NCBI GenBank assembly: GCA_963803495.1
Contig: CAWDMP010000002.1
Span: 3,720,001 to 3,784,000 of the forward strand
Source of the DNA: Persicitalea sp963803495
GTDB lineage: Bacteria > Bacteroidota > Bacteroidia > Cytophagales > Spirosomataceae
DNA length: 64,000 nt
Direction of reading: 5' to 3'
The notes under the pieces were generated by a model. It was not told the origin of the DNA. It searched no databases and was given only the letters and a program-made list of their open reading frames with translations. Each line of letters begins with the position of its first letter. Position 1 is the first letter of the stretch. Below are positions 24,733-33,697 of this stretch, piece by piece. The translations under genes and the position numbers were made by a program.

Positions 24733-25056
24733 ATGAGAGGCGACGAGATAGTAGAAAATTTAGTAGATTTGGTTAAAGATGAATGGGTAACGACGATGAA
24801 AGACCCTCAAAAACTAGCGTATATGAACGTCAAGAAAAATCCTGACCTAATTCCTCCTTTGAAGCGTGGACGACTAAACAGCTATTCTCCTGCCGACATT
24901 AAACGATGGGGTGTACAACGTTTCTTGGATGAAGTCTGTGAAAAGGAACCCATCCCGATTCCTGATTTGGGCTTTACCGAAGAAGAAAACCGTCGGATGG
25001 ACGAGATATTGCAGGAAGCAGGGCTTTCTTATAAAAAATGGGCAAGGCTTAGTTAG
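24733..25056 (+). CDS. Hypothetical protein, possible antitoxin partner
   Basis: A 107-residue protein from ATG 24733 (MRGDEIVENLVDLVKDEW); an earlier in-frame ATG at 24697 lies in the dispersed repeat and is rejected. It is hydrophilic and helical, with a central NPDLIPPLKRGRLNSYSPADIKRWG and an acidic C-terminal helix (FTEEENRRMDEILQEAG). No family recognised. A PIN-domain toxin gene on the same strand starts at 26285, and an ISAs1 transposase gene lies between. This might therefore be its antitoxin, separated by insertion, which is speculative. Confidence 0.5.
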   Translation: MRGDEIVENLVDLVKDEWVTTMKDPQKLAYMNVKKNPDLIPPLKRGRLNSYSPADIKRWGVQRFLDEVCEKEPIPIPDLGFTEEENRRMDEILQEAGLSYKKWARLS

Positions 25057-25058
25057 CC

Positions 25059-25066
25059 TATCTTTG
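25059..25066 (+). promoter_or_regulatory. TAnnTTTG promoter box upstream of the ISAs1 transposase
   Basis: TATCTTTG matches the Bacteroidota -7 consensus and lies 22 bases before the transposase ATG, immediately after the stop codon of the preceding gene. Confidence 0.6.
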
Positions 25067-25088
25067 TGGTTAACTAGACTACAAAAAC

Positions 25089-26246
25089 ATGACTACTTCG
25101 CCAAGCCCGGCTAAAACTACGACTTTTTTCGAACTACTTCGGCAAACACCCTGCCTGGATGGGCGTGACAACCGGGGATTAAAACACGATATGGCATTCG
25201 TTATCACAGGCTTAACCCTGGCTATGTTCAGCGGCAGAGATGGCAAGCTCTCCGGTCTGCATCGGCACATGGTCAACCATTTTGAGGCACTCTGTGAGGC
25301 GGTTCAGTTCAGGCCCGAAAAGGCGATTTCCCGCGCCCAACTGCCGCTGCTGCTTGCCCAGGTCGATGGCGCGACATTCGCGCGGCTGCTCTTCGATTGG
25401 TTCGGGTTGGTTCTGAGCGAGGAGGCCAAGCGCTGGTTCACTTTCGACGGCAAGGAACTGCGGGGCAGCATTTTGACGGGCCACAAACGGGGCGAGGCGT
25501 GCGTCTCGGCTCTGGCCCACGATTCGGGGCAGATTGTGGGCCAGGCCTACTACAATGGCGATAAGGAAAGCGAGCGGCCAGCCGTTCTGCAACTGCTGAC
25601 AGACAGGGGCTTGTGTAGCCAAAAGATCACTCTGGACGCCCTGCATCTGACGCCGAAGGCGACTAAGGCCATCCACGAAGCCGAAGGAGTGTACCTGATC
25701 AGCCTCAAGTCAAACCAAGCCCACCTGTACAGGTACTGCATATGCAACAGCCTGACCAGGAAGGCATCCTACGAGCGAACCGACGAGCAGCAACGCGGTC
25801 ACGGACGCCTTGACCAGCGCACCTACGCCTGTTACAACCTGGATACTGACGCGCTGGCAGCTCGGTGGCGTAAGGCCGGGATGGGCGTTTGCATCGAGGT
25901 AAGCCGCGTCCGCAAAAGCCTGAACGGCAGCCACATCAGCCAAGAAACGTGTTACTACGTCAGCAACGCACGCCCCGACAGTCAGGCAGAAGCCGATGAA
26001 CTTTTCGACGCAATCCGTCGGCACTGGCTCGTCGAGGTGACCCACCACTACAGGGACGTGACGCTGGCGGAGGACAGTTTAAGAACCAAAACCCAAGCGG
26101 TCAGTAGGCTGATAAGCAGCTTGCGAACGCTGACAGTCAACCTGTTGAAACGAATCAAGCCTAAGAATATGGCCGCTCAAATCGATGAGTTTGCCGATAA
26201 TTTCAATATCTTGATCCAGTTTATGACTCAGCAAATGGTTTTATAA
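25089..26246 (+). mobile_element. ISAs1-family transposase gene
   Basis: A complete 385-residue DDE transposase of the ISAs1 (H-repeat-associated) family. An N-terminal DDE_Tnp_1-associated region (TTFFELLRQTPCLDGRDNRGLKHDM) is followed by the catalytic core: FDGKELRGS with the first Asp, KITLDALHLT with the second, and HHYRDVTLAEDSLRT with the Glu. The C-terminus (LISSLRTLTVNLLKRI) is typical. I could not find convincing terminal inverted repeats in the short flanks (25057-25088, 26247-26284), so the IS boundaries are unknown. The element lies between two small genes that may have formed one toxin-antitoxin operon. Confidence 0.9.
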
Positions 26247-26284
26247 GAAAGCCCTGTTGCAGGAAGAGAGAGAAGCTTCACGAG

Positions 26285-26683
26285 ATGGTATTTGATACAA
26301 ACATAGTCATCGAACATATCAGACATCGGAAAGACTTACCCGCTCGGGCTATTTTGCCCGTCGTTGTTGTAGGCGAGTTGGAAGCCTTTGCTTTGAAAGC
26401 CGATTGGGGATATCAAAAGGTCGCTTTCATGCGTAGACTGTTTGAGCGATTTCCCGTGGTCGAAATAATTAAAGAACTTACACCCGTATATGCGTCGATC
26501 GATGCTTATAGCCAGGGAAAGTTGAGGGGGCAGCCCTTGTCTCCTGGACTTTCGGCCCGGAACATGGGGAAAAATGACATTTGGATTGCCGCCACTGCCT
26601 TGTATTTGGACATGGAATTACATACGACGGATAATGATTTCAATCATTTGCCCCCACTAGGGTTGGATTTGCATAATTCGTAA
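26285..26683 (+). CDS. PIN-domain (VapC-type) toxin
   Basis: A 132-residue PIN ribonuclease with all expected acidic residues: Asp4 in MVFDTNI, Glu31 in VVGELEAFA, Asp in KNDIWIAATAL and Asp in TTDNDFNHL. It should cleave tRNA or other RNA when released from its antitoxin. No antitoxin lies directly upstream; the transposase gene ends 38 bases before it. The antitoxin may be the hypothetical protein at 24733-25056 if the IS split the pair, or it may have been lost. Confidence 0.82.
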   Translation: MVFDTNIVIEHIRHRKDLPARAILPVVVVGELEAFALKADWGYQKVAFMRRLFERFPVVEIIKELTPVYASIDAYSQGKLRGQPLSPGLSARNMGKNDIWIAATALYLDMELHTTDNDFNHLPPLGLDLHNS

Positions 26684-26883
26684 AGTACGGCTTGCTATTC
26701 CAGCCTTTGTCGGACACTGTATAAATCTCGTGTTCAGGAAAATCGGACTTCAACTTCTTTGGAAGATTTTCGTCAAGTAGCAGCTTTACAGAGTTTGACT
26801 ATGCTTTCTGATGCCATTAGTTTGCACGCAATGGCTATCAAGCCAGACGCAGTTACTCGTAATGTGAGCACTAGGGAGAGCAG

Positions 26884-27415
26884 CCCGTGAGTTGGACGCT
26901 GCTCACGTCCCATCAGGTCGAGACGGTGGAGGCGGCCTGGCAGATCGTGGACTTCTACAAGCAGCGCTGGAACATCGATCGGACCGCCGACGCGGCAGAT
27001 CTTCCGCCTGCTCAAGAGCCGCTGCCTGAGGTTCGAGTCGAGCCAGTTGTCGGCCTACGAGAAGATGCAAAAGCTGATGGTGGTGGCCCTGATGGGAGTC
27101 GTCAAGGTGTTGCAACTTGTCCGGGCCAGGGAAGGGCACACCGAGCAGTCACTGTCGGCTGTCTTCGGCCAACCCGAACAGGAATTTCTCCAGAAGCTCA
27201 ATGCCACTTTGGAAGGCAGAACCGAAAAGCAGAAAAACCCCTACTCCGCCCAAAGCCTCGCTTTCGGGTCTTGGGTGATTGCCCGACTGGCCGGGTGGAG
27301 CGGCTACCAAAGCCAGCGGCCAGCCGGACCCACGGACTTTTTTACTGGCCTACAGAGGTTTTACGAGCAGTGGCAGGGGTATCTGCTATTCAGTCAAAGT
27401 TGTGTATATACTTAA
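26884..27415 (+). pseudogene. IS4-family transposase fragment, N-terminally truncated and frameshifted
   Basis: The first part reads SWTLLTSHQVETVEAAWQIV and DFYKQRWNIDR, the conserved end of the IS4 (DDE) catalytic domain with YxxRWxIE-like motif. Near 26965-26985 the frame must shift to read QIFRLLKSRCLRFESSQLSA, then YEKMQKLMVVALMGV and the C-terminus up to 27415. The N-terminal half with the first two Asp residues is absent. The preceding 26684-26883 has an open frame (TMLSDAISLHAMAIKPDAVTRN) that I cannot assign. This is a dead IS remnant in an accessory zone. Confidence 0.75.
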
Positions 27416-27471
27416 GGTGGGGACACAGACCTTTTTGATTGTTATACCACTGGGATCACGGAATAGTGATC

Positions 27472-27858
27472 TCACTTGAACGGATTCAAATAAGACAGCG
27501 CGGAAATAGAAAGGAAATCTTTATCGTTGCGGGATACCAGAGTTAGACCGTATTCGAGCGCGGTGGCCGCGATAATCGCGTCAGGAAGTTTGATCTTATA
27601 GCTTTTTCAGAGTTCGATGGTTCGCTGGACTACATTTTCGTCAAGCGGATAAATGACCGCTTCCTTTACGAATTCTTCTGTGACGGTAGCTTGATTACTA
27701 TCTGTAAATTCCCAACCCAATAATTCGATTTGGGTAATGATCGACAAGTTGGCCTCGACTGACAGCGCAGAGCGCATGATGGACAGTGACCGGGGAGTCA
27801 ATACGCCTGCCAGAAAGTAAATAGCAATGTTGGTGTCGATCAAAAATTTCTCGTCCAT
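27472..27858 (-). pseudogene. VapC-type PIN toxin with an in-frame TGA
   Basis: ATG 27858 starts MDEKFLIDTNIAIYFLAG with the first catalytic Asp, then ITQIELLGWEF with the Glu. An in-frame TGA at 27607-27609 follows VVQRTIEL. Reading past it continues perfectly as KSYKIKLPDAIIAATALEY, then VSRNDKDF and a stop at 27472, supplying the last two active-site acidic residues. A single C-to-T change (CGA to TGA) explains it. The toxin is thus inactivated, or the base is a consensus error. Its start overlaps the antitoxin gene by 19 bases. Confidence 0.8.
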
Positions 27859-28073
27859 TCGTTGCGCAGATCACTAAGCTTTTCGTCAAGCTGCTCGATA
27901 GACTGACCCGTTTGAGCCTTTCCATAAAATCGATCGAACAGCGAAGTGACCGTTGGCAAATTTGTGGACACATCGGGCTGAACGTTGACCGATTCCACAA
28001 AATCTAAAGACCGCAGCAGTTCGAGCAAATACGGCAGCTTGTGTTTGTTCCGAAGACTTATTTCTACCTGCAT
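27840..28073 (-). CDS. Small antitoxin partner of the PIN toxin
   Basis: A 77-residue acidic/basic protein (MQVEISLRNKHKLPYLLELL) whose 3' end overlaps the toxin start by 19 bases, the usual arrangement for a VapB-like antitoxin of Bacteroidota. The C-terminal part (SIEQLDEKLSDLRNEWTRNF) is the kind of helical tail that wraps a PIN toxin. The DNA-binding family is not certain from sequence alone. With its toxin carrying a nonsense codon it may now be orphaned. Confidence 0.65.
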   Translation of the reverse strand: MQVEISLRNKHKLPYLLELLRSLDFVESVNVQPDVSTNLPTVTSLFDRFYGKAQTGQSIEQLDEKLSDLRNEWTRNF

Positions 28074-28277
28074 GGCGCTTTGCTTGTTTTTAACAAAGCT
28101 AACTAATTTTTCTAAATCTGCCGTTCGTTCTAGTTCCTTGGCCTGTATCTAACTCACAGGCCCACCGCGCCGCAAAGCCTACAAGATACCAGCTACTGAT
28201 TTAATAGAAAAAGGTGATATTTTGTGGACAAAGATTTAAATGCATTCATTCACTCACTTTAATAACCACCGCACAAC

Positions 28278-29033
28278 ATGAAAAGCCAGTTGAAATATCT
28301 ATTCACCATGTTAGGGCTGATGACTTACCTACTGACCTCGTGCGGTACCAAAGACGAAAGTACCACTAAGAACGAAGAAAACGCACCCAATCAACTGACG
28401 TCCCAGGAAAAAGAAGACGGCTGGCAATTGCTTTTTGACGGCACCTCCCTGAATGGCTGGCACTTGTACAATCGGGGTGAAACGCCTTCCGCCTGGATCG
28501 TGCAGGATGGCGAGCTGTATTGCCAGCCTATTTTCGACACGACTGCGCACGGCGATTTGTTGTCGGATCAAGTATTCAAAAATTACGAACTGGCTTTCGA
28601 GTGGAAAATATCCGAAGGGGGCAACAGCGGGGCTTTCATCAATGTGCTGGAACGGGAAGGCATTCCGACGGCCTGGTCTTCCGGCCCCGAGTACCAATTG
28701 CTGGACAAAGCCCACCCGGACTACGAGATGAGTCCCGCTAAAAGGTCCGGTACATTATTTAATTTTTATCCTCCCCTAAATGAGGTCGAACCCAAGCCCG
28801 CCGGTACCTGGAATCAGTCACGCATCAAGCAGGTAGATGGGAAAGTTGAATTTTATTTGGATAGTGTTTTGACGGCCCAGGAAGACTTCAATTCCAACCA
28901 GTGGCAAGAAGCAATTGCAAACAGCAACTTCAAAACGTTTCCTGAGTTTGGCAAGCACACAGAGGGGCGCATCGCGTTACAGGACTGGTCCAAAGGGATT
29001 GCCTTCCGTAATTTGAAAATCAAGATACTCTGA
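28278..29033 (+). CDS. DUF1080 (3-keto-disaccharide hydrolase-like) lipoprotein
   Basis: A 251-residue protein with lipoprotein signal (MKSQLKYLFTMLGLMTYLLTSC, lipobox LLTSC) and an acidic linker. The domain starts at GWQLLFDGTSLNGWHLY, the DUF1080 signature, and continues with FKNYELAFEWKISEGGNSG, PEYQLLD, KRSGTLFNFYPP and FRNLKIKIL. It adopts a concanavalin-like jelly roll; members hydrolyse 3-keto-glucosides or bind glycans. It should be surface- or periplasm-exposed. No related carbohydrate genes are adjacent. The upstream 200 bases show no certain promoter. Confidence 0.88.
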   Translation: MKSQLKYLFTMLGLMTYLLTSCGTKDESTTKNEENAPNQLTSQEKEDGWQLLFDGTSLNGWHLYNRGETPSAWIVQDGELYCQPIFDTTAHGDLLSDQVFKNYELAFEWKISEGGNSGAFINVLEREGIPTAWSSGPEYQLLDKAHPDYEMSPAKRSGTLFNFYPPLNEVEPKPAGTWNQSRIKQVDGKVEFYLDSVLTAQEDFNSNQWQEAIANSNFKTFPEFGKHTEGRIALQDWSKGIAFRNLKIKIL

Positions 29034-29282
29034 GTAGGTAGCCGTGACAATTTTCCCACCTCAAAAGCTGCGTATGTGGAAGTCTGTCCCTATCCGTTGC
29101 GTTCTGAAAACACGGATGAAAACTGACAAAATGTCGTTTTCAATCAAGTTTATTATTTATTTTCAAGCCGTAATGACGCAATACTGGTGCTTCACGCTTA
29201 TGGTACAGATCTTGAAAAAAGGTTTTCAAAAGTCAGGAATGACGAAAAAACGAAACAATCAGATTTAAAAACCATTTAAATT

Positions 29283-29789
29283 ATGAACGCTATAATCAGA
29301 AACAAACCTTATTATCAGTACCCCAGCCGAATCGACAGCTTTTTTAGCAAAGACGTGATGGACGAGCTTTTTAGGCCGACTTTCAACGGCACAGCCCCGG
29401 CCGTCAATGTGCGGGAAGACGAAGAGGGCTATTCCATTGAGCTAGCCGCGCCCGGCATGAAAAAGTCGGATTTTAAATTGAATCTCGACCACAACCGCCT
29501 CACCATTTCGGCCGAAAAGCGGGAAGAGAACGAGTTTGGCAACGACGAGCACCAGAATGGCGAAGGCGAGCGGGCGTCCGAAGTCGACGACCCAAAGCAG
29601 GATCGCAAGCCGGTTAAGTACACCCGCCGGGAGTTCAATTACGTCTCTTTTAAGCGTACTTTTACCTTGCCCAACACGGTAGATGGTGAGAAAATCAACG
29701 CCAGCTACACCGACGGGATCCTGAACGTGGAACTTCCCAAGCGCGAGGAAGCTAAGGTGAAGCCCGCTCGGGAAATTGAGATTGCTTGA
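29283..29789 (+). CDS. Hsp20/alpha-crystallin small heat-shock protein
   Basis: A 168-residue chaperone. The alpha-crystallin domain spans about residues 38-160: PAVNVREDEEGYSIELAAPGM, DHNRLTISAEKREE, FNYVSFKRTFTLPNTVD and the conserved ASYTDGILNVELPK. The N-terminal arm is short (FFSKDVMDELFRP), and there is an unusually acidic insert (EFGNDEHQNGEGERASEVDD) between the beta strands. The final KVKPAREIEIA carries the I-x-I-type tail that joins dimers into oligomers. It binds unfolding proteins without ATP. It stands just before the HtrA-type protease gene, so both may serve in the stress response. Confidence 0.92.
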   Translation: MNAIIRNKPYYQYPSRIDSFFSKDVMDELFRPTFNGTAPAVNVREDEEGYSIELAAPGMKKSDFKLNLDHNRLTISAEKREENEFGNDEHQNGEGERASEVDDPKQDRKPVKYTRREFNYVSFKRTFTLPNTVDGEKINASYTDGILNVELPKREEAKVKPAREIEIA

Positions 29790-30010
29790 CGAACTTTTTG
29801 AAACAGAAACGGGGGCGACGCGCAATATTGGGAGTCGCCCTCGTTCTCTTTACTGGCAATGCTACAAGCAGATTTGTCTCGAGCGGTATGATTCTTTAAT
29901 TTCTACTTACTTGGCTGTGTTAAAAATTGTTAAATGCCCGGCGCGCGGGAATGAATAAGGAGAAGGCTTGCGTTTCAACTTTACTTACACTATAAACCTA
30001 GAAAAGATTT

Positions 30011-31555
30011 ATGAATACTAACTGGAAAGCAATCGTGTTGGTGGGCTTCTTATCGAGCGCCACGACCATCGCCGGCTTCAAACTGCTCGACAACGGCAGC
30101 GGGTCGGACGTTATACTCAAAGAGGCACCCACCGAAACCGTGGCGAAGTTCACTTCGACTGGCCTACCATCCGGCGCACCGGGCGACTTCACCTACGCCG
30201 CCGAAACGGCCACGCCGACGGTCGTACACATCAAATCGAAGATAATGCGGCAGGCGCGTGGTCGCCAGCAGCAAATGCAAATGCCCGACATATTCCGTGA
30301 GTTTTTCGGTGACGAAATGCCCGGACAGCGTGGCGGCGGGGGCATGCAGCAGGGCGAGGCGTCGGGCTCGGGCGTGATCATCAGCTCTGACGGCTACATC
30401 GTGACCAACAACCATGTGGTGGAAGGCGCCACCGAGCTAGAAGTAACGCTCAACAATCAGGCGAAAGTAATTGCCAAAGTGGTAGGTACCGATCCTTCGA
30501 CGGATATCGCCGTCATCAAGGTAGATCAGAAAAATCTTCCTGCCATCGTATTCGGCAATTCCGACGCCGCCAAAGTAGGGGAGTGGGTCGTGGCCGTGGG
30601 CAACCCCTTCGACCTCGAATCGACCGTTACGGCGGGTATCGTGAGCGCCAAAGGCCGTGGCTTGGGCATTATTGGTCAGGAGTACTTTAAAAAGTATGGT
30701 CGTGGGGGCAACCCCGACGGAGATTCACCGCTCGAATCATTTATTCAGACCGACGCCGTGGTCAACCCCGGCAACAGTGGTGGTGCGCTTGTGAACCTGA
30801 AAGGTGAGCTGATCGGCATCAACACCGCCATTGCCAGTCCTACGGGTAGCTTTGCGGGCTACGCTTTTGCGGTACCTTCGGGCATCGTCAAGAAAGTATC
30901 GGCCGACCTGATCAAGTACGGTAATGTACAGCGCGGGTACCTGGGTATTGCACTCGAAGACCTCGATAGCCGCAAGTCCGAAGAGTACGGGGTGAAAGTC
31001 AACCAGGGCGTGTACGTCAGAGACTTCACCGAAAACAGCGCCGGAGAAGCAGCTGGCCTTAAAAAAGGTGATGTGGTAGTGAGAGTCGATGGTCGGACTA
31101 TCAACACGGTACCCGAATTGCAGCAGTCGATCGGCCTGCACCAGCCCGGCGACAAAGTGGCGATTACCGTCAACCGGAATGGTAACGAAAAAGATTTCAA
31201 CGTGACCCTTCGAAACCGTGAAGGCGGTTCGAGTATGATGAAGCGCAGTGAGTCGACGGCGGCTATGGGTACTTTGGGGGCTAAATTTGATAACCTCACT
31301 ACCCAAGAGAAGCAGCGCCTGGCGCGTTACAAGATAGAAGGCGGCGTCAAGATTATGTCGATTACTGATGGCGGTAAATTAGCAAAGCAGGCGCGACAGA
31401 AGGCTTTATCATCACCAAGGTCAATGGTCGTGAGGTACGCTCGGTGAAAGAACTGGAGGAGGTGCTCTCCGGTAAATCCGGTGCCATGGTGTCGTTCGAG
31501 GGAGTATATCCTGACTGCCCCTGCTGACGTTTACACCCTCGGATTCAGAATGTAA
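30011..31555 (+). CDS. Periplasmic Do/HtrA serine protease, two 3' frameshifts
   Basis: An S1C protease of 514 residues once repaired. A membrane/signal segment (WKAIVLVGFLSSATTIAGF) precedes the trypsin-like domain with His135 (NNHVVEG), Asp165 (STDIAVIKVD) and Ser256 (NPGNSGGALV). Two PDZ domains follow (GYLGIALEDL onward, and a second after KIEGGVKIMS). As written the frame ends at 31447. A missing base near 31385 hides AGATEGFIITKVNGREVRS, and an extra C near 31518 hides the end (...GVYPD, then DVYTLGFRM) with stop at 31555. The net length change is zero. It degrades or refolds damaged envelope proteins. A 21-bp bidirectional terminator lies downstream. Confidence 0.85.
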
Positions 31556-31599
31556 TTATTTAGTTGATAGTGCAGACTTATAGTGATCTATCTACCAAA

Positions 31600-31643
31600 C
31601 AAGCAAAAGGCCCAAGTGGATTTCCACTTGGGCCTTTTGCTTG
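31600..31643. terminator. Bidirectional 21-bp hairpin terminator between htrA and gmd
   Basis: The arm at 31600-31620 (CAAGCAAAAGGCCC...) is the exact inverse complement of 31623-31643, with only two loop bases. A- and T-rich edges on both strands suit termination of the convergent protease and gmd transcripts. Confidence 0.9.
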
Positions 31644-31717
31644 TAAACAATAGTGTATTGAAAATCTGAAAATAGATAGCAGAACAGTAAGTAGATACGC
31701 AGTGAATAGCCTATTTT

Positions 31718-31745
31718 ACTTTCAACTTTCAACTTTCAACTTTCA
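31718..31745. repeat. Four tandem heptamers (ACTTTCA)
   Basis: ACTTTCA is repeated four times without interruption just downstream of the gmd stop codon. A related word (CAACTTTCAATTTTCC) occurs just before sdhC around 46411-46430. It belongs to the class of word repeats seen in other gaps of this window. Confidence 0.7.
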
Positions 31746-31754
31746 ACTGAATAT

Positions 31755-32867
31755 TTATTCAAAGTAATTAGGTACCCGATGTCCGCTGTTTTCTAAAATT
31801 TGATCTTTCTTGAACAATTCAAGATCCGCAGCGACCATGTCTTTCACCAGGGCAGGAAGATCGTATTTAGGTACCCAGCCGAGTTTGGTTTTGGATTTGG
31901 TAGGATCACCGATCAATAGCTCCACTTCGGTGGGGCGGAAGTACCGCTCGTCGATGGCTACCACTTCTTTGCCGATCGGCAACTGGTACTCGGGATTGCT
32001 ACACTTCTTGACGATGCCCTTTTCCTCGACGCCTTCACCCGTGAATTCAAGTTCGATGCCTACTTCGGCGAATGACATGCGCACAAATTCGCGGATGCTC
32101 GTCGTTTCGCCCGTGGCGATCACGAAATCTTCGGGCGTGTCTTGCTGCAAGATCAGCCACATCGCTTCCACGTAATCTTTGGCATGGCCCCAGTCGCGCT
32201 GGGCGTCGAGGTTGCCGAGAAATACTTTATCCTGCAAGCCCAGCGCCATGCGAGCCGTGGCACGGGTGATCTTGCGGGTCACGAACGTCTCACCACGCAG
32301 CGGCGATTCGTGGTTGAACAGAATACCGTTCACCGCAAACATACCATAAGCTTCGCGGTAGTTGACCGTGATCCAGTAGCCGTAAAGCTTGGCAACGGCG
32401 TAGGGCGAGCGGGGGTAAAAGGGCGTGGTTTCCGACTGCGGTACTTCCTGTACCAGACCATACAGCTCGGATGTAGAGGCCTGGTACACTTTGGTTTTTT
32501 TGGTCAAGCCCAGCAAACGAACCGCTTCCAAAATGCGGAGCGTGCCGATGCCGTCGACGTTGGCGGTGTACTCGGGCTCTTCGAAACTCACCTGCACGTG
32601 CGACATCGCGCCGAGGTTATAAATCTCGTCGGGCTGCACATCCTGAATGATTCGGATGATGTTGGTCGAGTCGCTCAGGTCGCCGTAGTGCAGGTGAAAG
32701 CGGACGTTTTTTTCGTGCGAATCTTCGTAAATATGGTCGATGCGCTGCGTATTGAACAGCGACGTGCGCCGCTTGATGCCGTGTACTTCGTAATCTTTGC
32801 TAAGCAGTAGTTCGGCGAGGTACGCGCCATCTTGCCCGGTGATCCCGGTAATAAGTGCCTTTTTCAT
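31755..32867 (-). CDS. gmd: GDP-mannose 4,6-dehydratase
   Basis: A 370-residue extended SDR. Residues 5-16 contain LITGITGQDGAYLAE, the Gmd-specific glycine motif, then IKRRTSLFNTQRIDHIY, YGDLSDSTN and the catalytic SPYAVAKLYGYW (Tyr-x3-Lys). NHESPLRGETFVTRKIT and ETTSIREFV are also characteristic. It converts GDP-D-mannose to GDP-4-keto-6-deoxy-D-mannose, precursor of GDP-L-fucose, GDP-rhamnose or GDP-perosamine used in surface glycans. The usual next enzyme (GDP-fucose synthase) is not adjacent. A TATTTTTG promoter box lies about 48 bases upstream. Confidence 0.95.
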   Translation of the reverse strand: MKKALITGITGQDGAYLAELLLSKDYEVHGIKRRTSLFNTQRIDHIYEDSHEKNVRFHLHYGDLSDSTNIIRIIQDVQPDEIYNLGAMSHVQVSFEEPEYTANVDGIGTLRILEAVRLLGLTKKTKVYQASTSELYGLVQEVPQSETTPFYPRSPYAVAKLYGYWITVNYREAYGMFAVNGILFNHESPLRGETFVTRKITRATARMALGLQDKVFLGNLDAQRDWGHAKDYVEAMWLILQQDTPEDFVIATGETTSIREFVRMSFAEVGIELEFTGEGVEEKGIVKKCSNPEYQLPIGKEVVAIDERYFRPTEVELLIGDPTKSKTKLGWVPKYDLPALVKDMVAADLELFKKDQILENSGHRVPNYFE

Positions 32868-32914
32868 AACGAATACAGAAACGTTGTTCTGGAAATTTTA
32901 TAGAAGTGAAGCGC

Positions 32915-32922
32915 CAAAAATA
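32915..32922 (-). promoter_or_regulatory. TAnnTTTG promoter box upstream of gmd
   Basis: On the minus strand the bases read TATTTTTG, matching the -7 consensus, and would give a leader of about 40 bases before the gmd ATG at 32867. Confidence 0.5.
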
Positions 32923-32969
32923 GGTATTCTGGCCAAATTTTAACCAACCGAGTTAACCAGTGGCCGTGC

Positions 32970-33551
32970 TTAGTACTTCGGCTCATCGGCCGCCACCCTG
33001 ATTTCGAGGCCTTTTTTTATCTCGACGCGTTCGGGCAGCACCACGGCTGCCGGGTACTGTGTGCGGATTTGGTTCAGGTAATCGTCGGCGTCGGCGCGGT
33101 ACATAAAGTCGCCCGCCTTGACGCGGTAGGTAGGCTGCGAGTAGCTAACGTACGGATTCAGCTCAGGGAATATCTGGTAGATGTACGACTTGGCAGCATC
33201 GGCCTCCTGCCGGGCGTTGCCAACGTACAGCTGTACGCGGTAGCCGCTGATGTAGCGGATGGCCCTATTCTGGCGGGCAATCGTGTCGAGCACCGATTCC
33301 AGTCGCTTGGTTATGTAGAGCGGCTGGTCTTTTTGGGAAGGTCTGTACTGGACTGGTTCTTTCTGCTCCGGTACCTTTTCCACCGGTTTCTCGATTACAG
33401 GCTCAACGTAGGTGTATTGCGGGCGCACGTTTTTGATTTCGCTTTCGTAACGATCGAGGGTACCGCTTCCCACCGATTTTTTGGCGCAACCCGCAACCGT
33501 AGCCACAAGGGCCGCCAGCAGAAACAATGCGTGTACTTTTCTGGAAATCAT
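32970..33551 (-). CDS. SPOR-domain-like lipoprotein
   Basis: A 193-residue protein starting at ATG 33551 (MISRKVHALFLLAALVATVAGC), with lipobox VAGC. A proline/glutamate-rich stalk (YVEPVIEKPVEKVPEQKEP) leads to a C-terminal domain beginning YRVQLYVGNARQEADAAK and ending VVLPERVEIKKGLEIRV, the layout of a SPOR domain that binds denuded glycan strands of peptidoglycan. It would be anchored in a membrane and span the periplasm at division or remodelling sites. The murB gene is divergent from it, so both concern the cell wall. Confidence 0.72.
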   Translation of the reverse strand: MISRKVHALFLLAALVATVAGCAKKSVGSGTLDRYESEIKNVRPQYTYVEPVIEKPVEKVPEQKEPVQYRPSQKDQPLYITKRLESVLDTIARQNRAIRYISGYRVQLYVGNARQEADAAKSYIYQIFPELNPYVSYSQPTYRVKAGDFMYRADADDYLNQIRTQYPAAVVLPERVEIKKGLEIRVAADEPKY

Positions 33552-33637
33552 GAAAATCAGTCGTTCTGAAATAATGCACAAACTTAACCAAAAAACGAAT
33601 AGAGAATTGTTATTAGCGCATTGGACGCATCAATATC

Positions 33638-33645
33638 TACCTTTG
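33638..33645 (+). promoter_or_regulatory. TAnnTTTG promoter box upstream of murB
   Basis: TACCTTTG matches the -7 consensus and lies 52 bases before the murB ATG. Confidence 0.6.
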
Positions 33646-33697
33646 TGATTCACGAACGTGGATAGAATACCTCAGAATTTAAGATAAGATAGTACCT

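Noticed and set aside
25057..26284. Terminal inverted repeats for the ISAs1 element
   Set aside because: The short flanks on both sides were compared and no convincing inverted pair or target duplication was seen.
26684..26883. Short gene encoding TMLSDAISLHAMAIKPDAVTRN
   Set aside because: The frame is open but has no good start, family match or ribosome context and leads straight into a transposase remnant; probably debris.
27607..27609. Selenocysteine at the TGA in the VapC-type toxin
   Set aside because: The position is an ordinary helix residue (Arg expected from a CGA codon) and no SECIS-like hairpin follows.
29044..29268. 74-codon open frame between the DUF1080 and Hsp20 genes
   Set aside because: No signal, family motif or start context; the sequence looks like an AT-rich leader of the Hsp20 gene.
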